This document shows positions 24,932-34,433 of a stretch of DNA of 64,000 bases, in pieces; positions within the stretch are counted from its first letter, which is position 1; each line of letters begins with the position of its first letter. Position numbers and translations under genes: made by a program. The notes under the pieces are model-generated. The model was given only the letters and a program-made list of their open reading frames with translations, was not told where the DNA came from and searched no databases. This DNA is from Streptomyces spiralis (GTDB taxonomy: Bacteria; Actinomycetota; Actinomycetes; Streptomycetales; Streptomycetaceae). Location: contig NZ_BNBC01000025.1 of assembly GCF_014654675.1 (NCBI RefSeq), forward strand, positions 38,287 to 102,286, written 5' to 3'.

Positions 24932-26358
24932 ACCTCCCGAACCACCTGAACCACCCCACCCCCCAAACCCCCCACGACCTCGTCGGCATCGGGATCGGCC
25001 CCTTCAACCTCTCCCTCGCCGCCCTCGCCCACCCCCTCACCCACCTCGACGCCGCCTTCTTCGAACAACGCCCTCGTTTCCACTGGCACTCCGGCCTGCT
25101 CATCGACGAGGCCCGCATCCAGGTCCCCTTCCTGGCCGACCTCACCACCCTCGTCGACCCCACCAGCCAGTGGACCTTCCTCAACTACCTGAAGACCCGC
25201 GAACGGCTCTTCCCCTTCTACTTCGCCGAACACCTGCACATCCGGCGCACCGAATACGACGCCTACTGCCGCTGGGTCAGCGAAAACCTCCCCACCCTCC
25301 ACTTCGGCCACCAGGTCGACGCCGTCCGCTGGAACCCCGAACTCCGTCTCTTCGAGATCGACTACACCCAACTCGACACCGACGGCGAAGCCGAAGCACT
25401 CGGCCGCACCTACACCCGCAACATCGTCCTCGGCATCGGCACCCAACCCCACGTCCCCGAACCGCTCAAACCCCTCGCCGACGCCCCCGGCGTCCCCGTC
25501 GTCCACGCCGCCGACTACCTCGACCACCGCGACACCCTGCTCACCGCGGCGCACATCACCGTCGTCGGCACCGGGCAGTCAGGCGCCGAGATCTTCCTCG
25601 ACCTGCTCCGCCACCGTCCCACCGGTCACGAAGGACTCCGCTGGATCGGCCGCACCGAGGCCTTCGCCCCCATGGAGTACTCCAAACTCGGCCTCGAACA
25701 CTTCACCCCCGACTACACCCGCTACTTCCACGCGCTGCCCGAACCCGTCCGCGACCGGCTCGTGCCCGCCCAGTGGCAACTGCACAAGGCCGTCGACGCC
25801 GACACCCTCGCCGCCATCCACGACGAGCTCTACCACCGCACCCTGCACGACGGCTGGCCCGACACCGTCCTCACCCCCGGCGTCCACGTCCGCACCGCCG
25901 GCCGCGTCGCCGGCACCAAGATCGAACTCCACCTCGAGCACACCCAGCAGGCCACCCGCACCCGCCTCACCACCGACGCCGTCGTCCTCGCCACCGGGTA
26001 CCGCCCACGCCCGCTCACCCCCCTCCTCGCGGGCCTCGACCCCTACCTGCGCCGCGACAGCAGCGAACGCCCCCGCATCGACGACCAGTACCGTCTCGTC
26101 CTCGACCCCTCCATCACCGCCACCGGCTGCCACGCCTACGTCCAGAACGCCGAACTCCACACCCACGGCGTCGGCACCCCCGACCTCGGACTCGCCGCCT
26201 GGCGCAGCGCCACCATCCTCAACGCGGTCACCGGCACCGTTCCCTACCCGCTGCCCACCCGCACCGCCTTCACCACCTTCGGCCTCACACAGCAACGGCC
26301 CCAGATCCCGCCCGTGCGCCAGATCAGAACACTGACACCCCTGGCAGACGGAATCTGA
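24928..26358 (+). CDS. L-lysine/L-ornithine/diamine N-monooxygenase (siderophore type)
   Basis: A 476-residue FAD and NADPH-dependent N-hydroxylase of the IucD/PvdA/DesB family, which hydroxylates a terminal amine to make hydroxamate siderophore precursors. The FAD motif is GIGIGPFNLSLAALA at about residue 21, the NADPH motif VGTGQSGAEIF near 212, and the ATGY motif VVLATGYRPRP near 355. The ATG overlaps the decarboxylase stop, so the amine made by one enzyme is likely the substrate of the other. No iron box was recognised upstream of the pair and no exporter or receptor gene is adjacent. Confidence 0.88.
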   Translation: MNLPNHLNHPTPQTPHDLVGIGIGPFNLSLAALAHPLTHLDAAFFEQRPRFHWHSGLLIDEARIQVPFLADLTTLVDPTSQWTFLNYLKTRERLFPFYFAEHLHIRRTEYDAYCRWVSENLPTLHFGHQVDAVRWNPELRLFEIDYTQLDTDGEAEALGRTYTRNIVLGIGTQPHVPEPLKPLADAPGVPVVHAADYLDHRDTLLTAAHITVVGTGQSGAEIFLDLLRHRPTGHEGLRWIGRTEAFAPMEYSKLGLEHFTPDYTRYFHALPEPVRDRLVPAQWQLHKAVDADTLAAIHDELYHRTLHDGWPDTVLTPGVHVRTAGRVAGTKIELHLEHTQQATRTRLTTDAVVLATGYRPRPLTPLLAGLDPYLRRDSSERPRIDDQYRLVLDPSITATGCHAYVQNAELHTHGVGTPDLGLAAWRSATILNAVTGTVPYPLPTRTAFTTFGLTQQRPQIPPVRQIRTLTPLADGI

Positions 26359-26385
26359 GGCCGCCACCTTCACACAGCCGAACGG

Positions 26386-28206
26386 CTAGAACACCGGCGT
26401 ACCGTTCCGCGTCAGCCGCCAGTCCACCGAGGCGAAGTCCTTCGGATCCAGCTCGCCCTTCGCCGTCACCCACTCGGCGATCCGGGTACGGATCTCCGTC
26501 GACTCCGACCACAGCTCCTTCGCCGACGCCACGAACGGGAACGCCCCACCGCCATTGGCACGGTAGTTGTTCACCGCCAGCACGAACTGCTGCGCGTCGT
26601 CCAGCGCCGCCCCGTCGAACGTCAGGTTCCTGATCCGGGAACCGACCGGCTGGGCCACGTCGATGTCGTACCGCAGACCCGACACATAGTCGTAGTTGTA
26701 GTCCGGACGGCCGCCCGCGTTCGTCAGCTTGTCCACGTCGACGGCCGCGTCCGGCGCCGTCTGCACGTAGTACCCGGCGGAGTACTCCAGGTACGCACGC
26801 ACCTGGGCGCCCGTCATCAGCTTGGCGACCAGCGTGTTGTCGTACACGTACAGACCCGACAGATCCCGGATCGTCACATCGCCGGCCGGGATCTCGGACG
26901 TCCGGGAGAACGGTGAGGCCTGTGCGATCACCGGCAGCGAGGCGTACTCGGTGCCGGCCAGCGCCGCCTTCACCACGTCCTCCTGCACCTTGGTGATCAG
27001 GTCGATGATCGGTGCGTCCTTGTACCGGGCCTCCACCGTCGTCAGCGTCTCCGTCGCCCGGCCGACCACCTGGTTGACGTACGCCACGACCTTCTCGTGC
27101 TCGTCGTCCAGCAGCTTCGTGATCGCCGGATCGTCGGCCACCGAGTTGGAGTTGCGCAGCGACGCCGACACCGACTCCACCTCCCACCGGCCCTTGACGA
27201 ACACCAGCTCGATGTCGAAGAGGGTCAGCCGCTCGGCGAAGCACAGCGGCTCCGACAGCACCACCGTCTTCCCGGACTGCTCGTTGACGACCTTCAGCTC
27301 CGGGATCTCCAGATGCGCGTGCCCCACCAGGATCGCGTCGATCCCCGGCACCTGCCTGGCCACGTTCGCCGCCGCATCCTCCACATACGGCAGCTGGTCA
27401 CCGTAAGAGGACTGACCCGACGTACCCGAATGCGCCGACACCACCACCACGTCCGCACCCATCGAACGCAGCTTCGGCACCCACTTCGCCGCCTGCTCCT
27501 CCAGCCCCGGGAACGTCAACTTCCCCTGCACATAGGCCTTGTCCCAGATCGCGATACCCGGGTTGGTCAGGCCCAGCACCGCCACCTTCACCGGCGGCGC
27601 ACCGTGCGGACGGAACTCCTTGATGAAGTACGGCGCGAAAGCCGGCCGCTGCGTCGTCGCGTCCAGCGCGTTCGCACCCAGCAGCGGGAAGTCGCACTGC
27701 TGCTCGAACTTCCGCAGCGTCTCGATGCCGTAGTTGAACTCGTGGTTGCCCAGCGCCGCCGCGTCGTACCCGATCGCGTTCATCGCCTGCGCCATCGGAT
27801 GCACCGGGCCACCCTTGGCCGTGATCGGATCCACCTTGGCGTAGTAGTACGTCAACGGCGTGCCCTGGATCGTGTCACCCGCGTCCAGCAGCAGCGTGTT
27901 GCCGCGGCCCTTCTCCTCGCGGACCTGGTTCACCAGCGTCGAGATCCGCGCCAGACCCTGCGCGTTGCCCGCCTTGTCCGAGTACTCGGCGTCCTTGAAG
28001 TAGTCCCAGTTGAAGACGTGCCCGTGCAGGTCCGTCGTGCCCATCACGGTCAGCGAGTACCGCTTGGGGTGCTTGCCCGGACCCATCGCGGAGTCCGCCG
28101 ACGCCTCCGCGGCCTGCGCCGCCGGAGCCGCCGCCGCACCCGCCAGCGCCACCCCCGCCCCCGTCGCGGCCGACTTCTTCAGGAACTTCCGGCGGTCCAA
28201 CGCCAT
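26386..28206 (-). CDS. Tat-exported 5'-nucleotidase / cyclic phosphodiesterase
   Basis: A 606-residue secreted metallophosphatase that releases phosphate from nucleotides or 2',3'-cyclic nucleotides. The twin-arginine signal (DRRKFLKKSAATGAG, ending near APAAQA) is at residues 5-40. The calcineurin-like domain shows GTTDLHGH, DAGDTIQGTP, GNHEFNYG, VVVSAHSG and GHAHLEIP, the full dimetal set. The C-terminal 5'-nucleotidase domain includes NNYRANGGGAFPF. ATG 28206 has GAGGAG upstream; the in-frame start at 28233 would put extra residues before the Tat motif. The divergent promoter region carries a PHO-box-like repeat, which would suit a phosphate-scavenging enzyme. Confidence 0.92.
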   Translation of the reverse strand: MALDRRKFLKKSAATGAGVALAGAAAAPAAQAAEASADSAMGPGKHPKRYSLTVMGTTDLHGHVFNWDYFKDAEYSDKAGNAQGLARISTLVNQVREEKGRGNTLLLDAGDTIQGTPLTYYYAKVDPITAKGGPVHPMAQAMNAIGYDAAALGNHEFNYGIETLRKFEQQCDFPLLGANALDATTQRPAFAPYFIKEFRPHGAPPVKVAVLGLTNPGIAIWDKAYVQGKLTFPGLEEQAAKWVPKLRSMGADVVVVSAHSGTSGQSSYGDQLPYVEDAAANVARQVPGIDAILVGHAHLEIPELKVVNEQSGKTVVLSEPLCFAERLTLFDIELVFVKGRWEVESVSASLRNSNSVADDPAITKLLDDEHEKVVAYVNQVVGRATETLTTVEARYKDAPIIDLITKVQEDVVKAALAGTEYASLPVIAQASPFSRTSEIPAGDVTIRDLSGLYVYDNTLVAKLMTGAQVRAYLEYSAGYYVQTAPDAAVDVDKLTNAGGRPDYNYDYVSGLRYDIDVAQPVGSRIRNLTFDGAALDDAQQFVLAVNNYRANGGGAFPFVASAKELWSESTEIRTRIAEWVTAKGELDPKDFASVDWRLTRNGTPVF

Positions 28207-28244
28207 GCTGGCTCTCCTCGCGAGAAGGGACAAAAGGTTTCACA

Positions 28245-28285
28245 ACGCGCGTAGACACGCGCACATACATACGGACGCGCGTAGA
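28245..28285. repeat. Direct repeat ACGCGCGTAGA
   Basis: Two identical 11-base copies (28245-28255, 28275-28285), 30 bases apart, in the promoter region of the nucleotidase gene. The near three-turn spacing would place two bound proteins on the same helix face. Confidence 0.45.
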
Positions 28286-28400
28286 TTCTGGCCGGAGCAT
28301 GATGAACGGAACAGCCCCTGGAGGTTGCGATCTGATGACCGGCACCGACACGGAATCAGATGAGCGCCACCCCGCACAGTTCAACAAGTGTCAATGACGG

Positions 28401-28433
28401 TTCACCCAAAGGTCGTTGAGCGGTCACGTCACA
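28401..28433 (+). promoter_or_regulatory. PHO-box-like direct repeats (PhoP)
   Basis: Three consecutive 11-base units, GTTCACCCAAA, GGTCGTTGAGC and GGTCACGTCAC. Streptomyces PHO boxes are tandem 11-base units with a conserved GTTCACC core: the first matches fully, the other two partly. The site lies between the divergent nucleotidase and pyk genes. Confidence 0.45.
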
Positions 28434-28459
28434 CCAAGTCTCTACCGGCCGGTAAGGCC

Positions 28460-28465
28460 TAGGCT
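28460..28465 (+). promoter_or_regulatory. -10 box for a possibly leaderless pyk
   Basis: TAGGCT fits TAnnnT and ends six bases before the pyk ATG; no ribosome site is visible. No clear -35 element. Confidence 0.4.
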
Positions 28466-28471
28466 CGTACC

Positions 28472-29908
28472 ATGCGCCGAGCAAAGATCGTCTGTACATT
28501 GGGGCCCGCCACCGCCACGTACGACCAGATCAAGGCACTGGTCGACGCCGGAATGGACGTCGCCCGCTTCAACCTCAGTCACGGCGGACACGCCGAACAC
28601 GAGGAGCGCTACCAGCACGTTCGCAGAGCCGCCGACGAGACCGGCCGCAGCGTCGGAGTGCTCGCCGACCTTCAAGGCCCGAAGATCCGCCTCGGCCGGT
28701 TCCGTGAAGGCCCCGTACTCCTCGAACGCGGCGACACCTTCACCATCACCGTCGAAGAAGGTGTCGAAGGCGACCGCCACATCTGCGGCACCACCTACGC
28801 CGGCCTCGCCGAGGACGTCACCCCCGGTGAACGCATCCTCGTCGACGACGGCCGCGTCGCCCTCAAGGTCACCGCCGTCGACGGCCCCCGCGTCCACACC
28901 GAAGTCGTCGAGGCCGGCATGGTCTCCGACCACAAGGGCCTCAACCTCCCCGGAGTGGCCGTCTCGGTCCCCGCCCTCTCCAAGAAGGACGAGGACGACC
29001 TCCGCTGGGCCCTGCACGCCGGCTTCGACGTCATCGCCCTGTCTTTCGTCCGCAGCGGCCGCGACATCCTCGACGTCCACCGCATCATGGACGACGAGGG
29101 CCGCCGCCTCCCCGTCATCGCCAAGATCGAGAAACCCCAGGCGGTCGAGGCCATAGACGACATCGTCGCCGCCTTCGACGGCATCATGGTCGCGCGGGGA
29201 GACCTGGGCGTCGAAATGCCGCTCGAGCAGGTCCCCATCGTCCAGAAGCGAGCGATCAAACTGGCCAGACGCAACGCCAAACCGGTGATCGTCGCCACCC
29301 AGATGCTCGACTCCATGATCGACAACGCCCGCCCCACCAGGGCGGAGGCATCGGACGTGGCCAACGCCGTCATCGACGGCACCGACGCGGTGATGCTCTC
29401 GGGCGAGACCAGCGTGGGCAACTACCCGGTCCAGACGGTCCGCACCATGGCGAAGATCGTCGCGGCGGCGGAGGAGGACATCCTGGCCAAGGGCCTGCCG
29501 CCCCTGACCGAACGGAACAAGCCCCGCACCCAGGGCGGGGCCGTCGCCCGCGCGGCCGCCGAGATCGGTGACTTCCTCGGCGCGAAGTTCCTCGTCGCCT
29601 TCACCCAGTCCGGCGACACCGCCCGCCGCCTCTCCCGCTACCGCTCGCCCATCCCCCTCCTCGCCTTCACCCCCGAACCGGCCACCCGCTCCCAGCTCAG
29701 CATGTCCTGGGGCGTGGAGACGTTCCTGGGCCCCCACGTCGACTCCACGGACGCGATGGTCGCCCAGGTGGACGAACTGCTGCTGCGCTACGGCCGCTGC
29801 GAGCGGGGCGACGCGGTGGTGATCACGGCGGGCTCCCCTCCAGGGGTCCCGGGCGCGACGAACATGGTCCGCGTCCACCACATCGGCGAGGACGACAGCC
29901 CCAAGTAG
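28472..29908 (+). CDS. pyk: Pyruvate kinase
   Basis: Glycolytic enzyme of 478 residues, phosphoenolpyruvate plus ADP to pyruvate plus ATP. The start (RAKIVCTLGPAT), substrate loops (ARFNLSHG, ADLQGPKIR), the active-site signature IAKIEKP with Lys near residue 219, MVARGDLGVEMP, and ATQMLDSMI are present. The B domain and the C-terminal regulatory domain (TQSGDTARRLSRYR) are complete. There is no extra phosphotransfer domain at the C-terminus. A hairpin shared with the tRNA gene follows. Streptomyces usually carry two pyk genes; which one this is cannot be decided from sequence alone. Confidence 0.97.
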   Translation: MRRAKIVCTLGPATATYDQIKALVDAGMDVARFNLSHGGHAEHEERYQHVRRAADETGRSVGVLADLQGPKIRLGRFREGPVLLERGDTFTITVEEGVEGDRHICGTTYAGLAEDVTPGERILVDDGRVALKVTAVDGPRVHTEVVEAGMVSDHKGLNLPGVAVSVPALSKKDEDDLRWALHAGFDVIALSFVRSGRDILDVHRIMDDEGRRLPVIAKIEKPQAVEAIDDIVAAFDGIMVARGDLGVEMPLEQVPIVQKRAIKLARRNAKPVIVATQMLDSMIDNARPTRAEASDVANAVIDGTDAVMLSGETSVGNYPVQTVRTMAKIVAAAEEDILAKGLPPLTERNKPRTQGGAVARAAAEIGDFLGAKFLVAFTQSGDTARRLSRYRSPIPLLAFTPEPATRSQLSMSWGVETFLGPHVDSTDAMVAQVDELLLRYGRCERGDAVVITAGSPPGVPGATNMVRVHHIGEDDSPK

Positions 29909-29974
29909 GGCGGTCTGCCGTGCGGTGCCGCATGCGTACAGGCCGGGTGGCTGGGTGTGACGGCACACAGCAGA

Positions 29975-30008
29975 AAGCGGAAGATCACGCGAGCGTGATC
30001 CTCCGCTT
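29975..30008. terminator. Bidirectional terminator between pyk and tRNA-Leu
   Basis: Stem of 15 pairs with one A-C mismatch (29975-29990 with 29993-30008). On the minus strand it is followed by TTTCTGC, so it works best for the tRNA transcript. Confidence 0.7.
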
Positions 30009-30015
30009 CCAGGCG

Positions 30016-30098
30016 TGCCGGGTGCGGGATTCGAACCCGCAAGCCCTCACAGGCAGAGGTGTTTGAGACCTCCGTGTATACCGTTCCACCAACCCGGC
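30016..30098 (-). tRNA. tRNA-Leu (anticodon CAA)
   Basis: Class II tRNA of 83 bases. The acceptor arm pairs GCCGGGT with ACCCGGC, with A as discriminator. The anticodon stem GAGGT/ACCTC encloses CTCAAAC, giving anticodon CAA, which reads UUG. A long variable arm and the T arm GCGGGTTCGAATCCCGC follow. CCA is not encoded. UUG is a rare leucine codon in such GC-rich genomes. A TACACT box (minus strand, 30114-30119) could be its -10 element. Confidence 0.95.
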
Positions 30099-30199
30099 GA
30101 GGCACTGCGGTGAGTGTACCGGGTGAGCTCGGGCCCGTGCCTCTAGGTAGGCTGCATAAGCAGCAAGACCTGCCCCGCCCCGGAACGAGGAGCGCCCCC

Positions 30200-30871
30200 G
30201 TGACCGCCGAGTCGCCCCAGCCCGTAGACGTGCCCGACGACGACAAGTCGCACGTGCCCCCGCTGACGACGCGTGTCGTCATCGCGGAGGACGAGGCGCT
30301 GATCCGGCTGGATCTCAAAGAGATGCTGGAAGAGGAGGGGTACACCGTCGTCGGCGAGGCCGGGGACGGTGAGCGGGCGGTGGAGCTGGCCCGGGAGCAC
30401 CGTCCTGACCTGGTGATCCTCGATGTGAAGATGCCGAAGCTGGACGGCATCTCCGCGGCGGAGAAGATCGCTGAGGAGCGGATCGCGCCGGTGCTGATGC
30501 TGACGGCGTTCTCGCAGCGTGATCTGGTGGAGCGGGCTCGGGACGCGGGCGCGATGGCGTACCTCGTGAAGCCGTTCAGCAAGAGCGATGTGGTTCCGGC
30601 GATCGAGATGGCCGTGTCGCGGTTCACGGAGCTGAAGGAGCTGGAGAGGGAGGTCGCGGACCTCACCCAGCGTCTGGAGACGCGGAAGCTGGTGGATCGT
30701 GCGAAGTCGATCCTGCAGACGGAGTACGGGCTGACGGAGCCGGCGGCGTTCCGCTGGATCCAGAAGACGTCGATGGATCGCCGCATGTCGATGCAGCAGG
30801 TGGCGGAGGCGGTCATTCAGGACAGCGACGAGAAGAAGGCGGCGAAGGGCGGGAAGCCCGAGAAGGGCTGA
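30200..30871 (+). CDS. pdtaR: Response regulator with ANTAR RNA-binding domain (PdtaR-like)
   Basis: A 223-residue response regulator, very like PdtaR (Rv1626) of Mycobacterium tuberculosis. The receiver domain (about residues 23-140) has IAEDEALI, the phospho-acceptor Asp75 in ILDVKMP, the threonine of MLTAFSQRDLVERA and the lysine of YLVKPFSKSD. A coiled linker leads to the C-terminal ANTAR domain (about 150-210, ETRKLVDRAKSIL... AFRWIQKTSMDRR), which binds paired RNA hairpins to prevent termination. GTG 30200 has GAGGAG upstream. The partner histidine kinase (PdtaS type) is not in the window. TAGGCT at 30148-30153 is a possible -10 box. Confidence 0.92.
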   Translation: MTAESPQPVDVPDDDKSHVPPLTTRVVIAEDEALIRLDLKEMLEEEGYTVVGEAGDGERAVELAREHRPDLVILDVKMPKLDGISAAEKIAEERIAPVLMLTAFSQRDLVERARDAGAMAYLVKPFSKSDVVPAIEMAVSRFTELKELEREVADLTQRLETRKLVDRAKSILQTEYGLTEPAAFRWIQKTSMDRRMSMQQVAEAVIQDSDEKKAAKGGKPEKG

Positions 30872-30899
30872 GCGCGCCCGGCCTCTTCGACGCGTACGG

Positions 30900-30935
30900 C
30901 GAGGCCCGCACCCCTGTGGAGGGGTGCGGGCCTCG
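30900..30935. terminator. Bidirectional terminator between pdtaR and livF
   Basis: Perfect 16-pair hairpin (30900-30915 with 30920-30935, loop GTGG) followed by TTGTCGT on the plus strand, in a convergent gap. Confidence 0.85.
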
Positions 30936-30951
30936 TTGTCGTGGTCCGGTG

Positions 30952-31664
<713 letters not shown>

Positions 31665-31668
<4 letters not shown>

Positions 31669-32639
31669 TGGGCCTCTCCCTTGGTGGTGCTGTCGTTCTC
31701 CTCGCCGGTGCTGTCGGCGACGCCCGAGGTGTCCGCGTCGCTGCGGCTGTCCGAGTCGGCGATGTCGTCCGCGGCGCCGCTGTCGTCCGCGTCGGCCGTG
31801 TCGTCCGCGTCGGCGGTCTCGGCGGCAGCCTCCGCGGCCTCGACCTCGGCCGCCTCCGCTTCCCCGGGATCGCCCTCGAAGGGTTCGCCCAGGTAGGCGG
31901 CGACGACCCGCTCGTCGGCCTGGACGACGTCGGAGGTGCCCTCGACGAGCTTCTCGCCCTGGACGAGGACGGCGACGCGGTCGCACAGGTTGAAGATGAA
32001 GCGCATGTCGTGCTCGATCACGAGCACGGCGATGCCCTTGTCCCGGATGGCGAAGACCAGTTCCTCGGTGGTCCGGGTCTCCTGCGGGTTCATGCCGGCC
32101 GTCGGCTCGTCGAGCAGCAGCAGGCCCGGCTCGCTGGCGAGTGCCCGGGCGATCTCCAGCTTGCGCTGCTCGCCGTAGGGCAGGTTGCGGGCGAGGTGGT
32201 CGCGTTTGGCGTCGAGGCCGACGAACGCGAGGAGCTCCATGGCCTTCGCCTCGGAGTCCCTCTCGGCCTTGCGGAAGCCGGGGCCGCGCAGCAGTGCGGA
32301 CCACAGGCCTTCCTTGGTCCGGGTGTGGCGGCCCACGAGGACGTTCTCCAGAACGGTCATGTTGGCGAACAGCCGGATGTTCTGGAAGGTGCGGGCGATA
32401 CCGGCCTGCGTGACCAGGTGCGGCTTGGGCGGCAGCACCTTGCCCTGGTAGGCGACGGTGCCCTCGGTGGGGACGTACAGGCCGGTGAGGCAGTTGAAGA
32501 AGGTGGTCTTGCCGGCGCCGTTCGGGCCGATGAGGCCGACGATCTCGCCGCTGTTGACCGTGAAGTCGACCGATCGCACGGCGGTGAGGCCGCCGAAGCG
32601 CATGGTGACGTCACGGGCTTCGAGTACAGGTGTCGTCAT
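31665..32639 (-). CDS. livG: Branched-chain amino acid ABC transporter, ATP-binding protein LivG
   Basis: A 324-residue ATPase partner of LivF. Walker A is GPNGAGKTTF, the signature LPYGEQRKLEIARAL, Walker B LLLLDEPTAGMNP and the switch histidine is in VIEHDM. The conserved domain ends near residue 255 with VVAAYLGEPF. A tail of nearly 70 residues follows, made of Ala, Asp, Glu, Ser and Thr and containing several DADDTAD-like units. E. coli LivG lacks this tail; it should lie in the cytoplasm and be disordered. ATG 32639 has no strong ribosome site of its own; six bases separate it from the livM stop. Confidence 0.94.
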
Positions 32640-32645
32640 GGTTTC

Positions 32646-34433
32646 TTACGCCCCTGCCTTGGTGACGGCCGGTTCGTCGGTCAGCGTCTTCTGTTCTGGT
32701 ACGTCGAGTTGGTCGATCTCGTGGAACTCGAGCTGGCGGCGGCGGTTGGCGATGATGCCCTCCGGCCGGAAGCGCATCAGCAGGACGAGCGCGATGCCGA
32801 AGGCGAACAGCTCGTAGTTCTGGAGGAACTGGAGCTTTTCGGGGACCAGGTAGAGGACGCTGGCGCCGAGCAGCGGGCCGCTGACGGTGCCCATGCCGCC
32901 GAGGACGACGGCGGCCAGGAGGAAGGCCGAGTTGGGCGGGGCGGCGCCGGCGAACTGGTAGGGCTGGGGGTTGACGCTGTAGTTGACGTGGGCCATCACG
33001 GTGCCGGCGAGGCCCGCGAGGGAGGCGCCGAGGGCGAAGGCGATGAGTTTGACGCGGAAGCCGTTGATGCCCATGGCGGTGGCGGCGGTCTCGTCCTCGC
33101 GGATGGCGATCCAGGAGCGGCCGATGCGGGAGTCGGCCGCGCGGGTGAAGACGAGCACGACGATGGCCGTGACGATGAGCATCAGGAACAGGTAGTTGGC
33201 GAATCGGCCGAGGGTGAATCCGCCGATGTCGTGTGCCTCGCCCAGGTTGAATCCGAGGATGTTGAGGTCCGGGATCTGGGTGATGCCGTTCGGGCCGCGG
33301 GTGATGTTGGGTCCGGAGTCGCCGTCGAGGTTGTTGACGGTGATGCGGAAGATCTCACCGAAGCCGAGGGTGACGATGGCGAGGTAGTCGCCGCGCAGTC
33401 GCAGGGTGGGCGCACCGATGAGCACGCCGAAGACGAGCGAGGCGGCCATGCCGGTCAGGGCGGCGGCCCAGAAGGGGAAGTGGACGCCGGAGAACCGGGA
33501 GTACTCGGAGCCGGAGACGAGGGCCGCGGCGTAGGCGCCGACGCCGAGGAAGGCGACGTAACCGAGGTCGAGGAGGCCGGTGAGGCCGACGACGATGTTC
33601 AGGCCGAGGGCGACGGTGGCGAAGATGAGGATGTTGACGCCGACGTTGGCGTTGTGGTCGTCGCTCTGGGTGAAGGGGAAGATCACCGCCGCGACGAAGG
33701 CGAGGGCCGCGGCGAAGCCCTTGTGCTGTGCGGAGATCGTCGCGTAGCGGTCGACGAGACCGGTGTGGATGAGTCCCCAGGCGGCGAAGACGACGAGCAG
33801 CAGGTAGCCGATGAAGGTTTCGCTGGCGTCGTTGTCGATGCCGATGCCGTAGGTGAAGGCGATCAGGGCGATCGCGGTGCCGGCGGTGATGATGCCGCGT
33901 TCGGCGATCGGCGTGATGCCGCGGGGGCGGGGCTGCTGGGGCTTGGTGAGGTAGCCGCGCAGGCCGGTGCCCGGGGCCGGGTGGGGCAGGGCGAGGGCGC
34001 CGAGGACGGGGAGTGCGGAGGCCACCATGGCCACGTAGGCGCCGGGGTCGAGGTTGACCAGGCCGCCGAGGTCGACGGTGATGGCGATGCCGGTGAACCA
34101 GCAGACGGTGAACGCCGACATGGCGGTGAGGAACACCGGCGAGGTGGCGTTCGACGGGTTCAGCCAGCGCAGCCCCTTCACGTTCCACTGGTTGAGCGCG
34201 AACAGCAGGGTGAGGGCGCCGGCCACCAGGGCGAGGATCTGCAGGCCCGCGGGGTAGCCGTAGACGGTGAGGTCGCCGGGGAAGTCGGGCGTCCAGGTCC
34301 AGCTGAGGAAGGTGCTGGCGATGGTGGCGACGGCGCCGACGGCGATGAGCGGGCGGGCGAGGGCGGTCGGCAGCGGGATGGGTCCGCGTCCGGTGCCGGC
34401 GGGGGTCTTGGTGGTGTCGGTCATGCTGTTCAC
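32646..34433 (-). CDS. livM: Branched-chain amino acid ABC transporter, permease LivM (N-terminally extended)
   Basis: A 595-residue permease, against about 425 in E. coli. The conserved LivM core starts near residue 250 (NVGVNILIFATVALGLNIVVG, LTGLLDLGYVAFLGVGAYAAAL) and includes GAPTLRLRGDYLAIVTLGFGEI and the coupling-helix region SRIGRSWIAIREDETAA. Before it are about 230 residues with five or so further hydrophobic segments. GTG 34433 overlaps the livH stop as GTGA; an in-frame ATG at 34424 is possible. The C-terminus is a short hydrophilic tail. Confidence 0.92.
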   Translation of the reverse strand: MNSMTDTTKTPAGTGRGPIPLPTALARPLIAVGAVATIASTFLSWTWTPDFPGDLTVYGYPAGLQILALVAGALTLLFALNQWNVKGLRWLNPSNATSPVFLTAMSAFTVCWFTGIAITVDLGGLVNLDPGAYVAMVASALPVLGALALPHPAPGTGLRGYLTKPQQPRPRGITPIAERGIITAGTAIALIAFTYGIGIDNDASETFIGYLLLVVFAAWGLIHTGLVDRYATISAQHKGFAAALAFVAAVIFPFTQSDDHNANVGVNILIFATVALGLNIVVGLTGLLDLGYVAFLGVGAYAAALVSGSEYSRFSGVHFPFWAAALTGMAASLVFGVLIGAPTLRLRGDYLAIVTLGFGEIFRITVNNLDGDSGPNITRGPNGITQIPDLNILGFNLGEAHDIGGFTLGRFANYLFLMLIVTAIVVLVFTRAADSRIGRSWIAIREDETAATAMGINGFRVKLIAFALGASLAGLAGTVMAHVNYSVNPQPYQFAGAAPPNSAFLLAAVVLGGMGTVSGPLLGASVLYLVPEKLQFLQNYELFAFGIALVLLMRFRPEGIIANRRRQLEFHEIDQLDVPEQKTLTDEPAVTKAGA

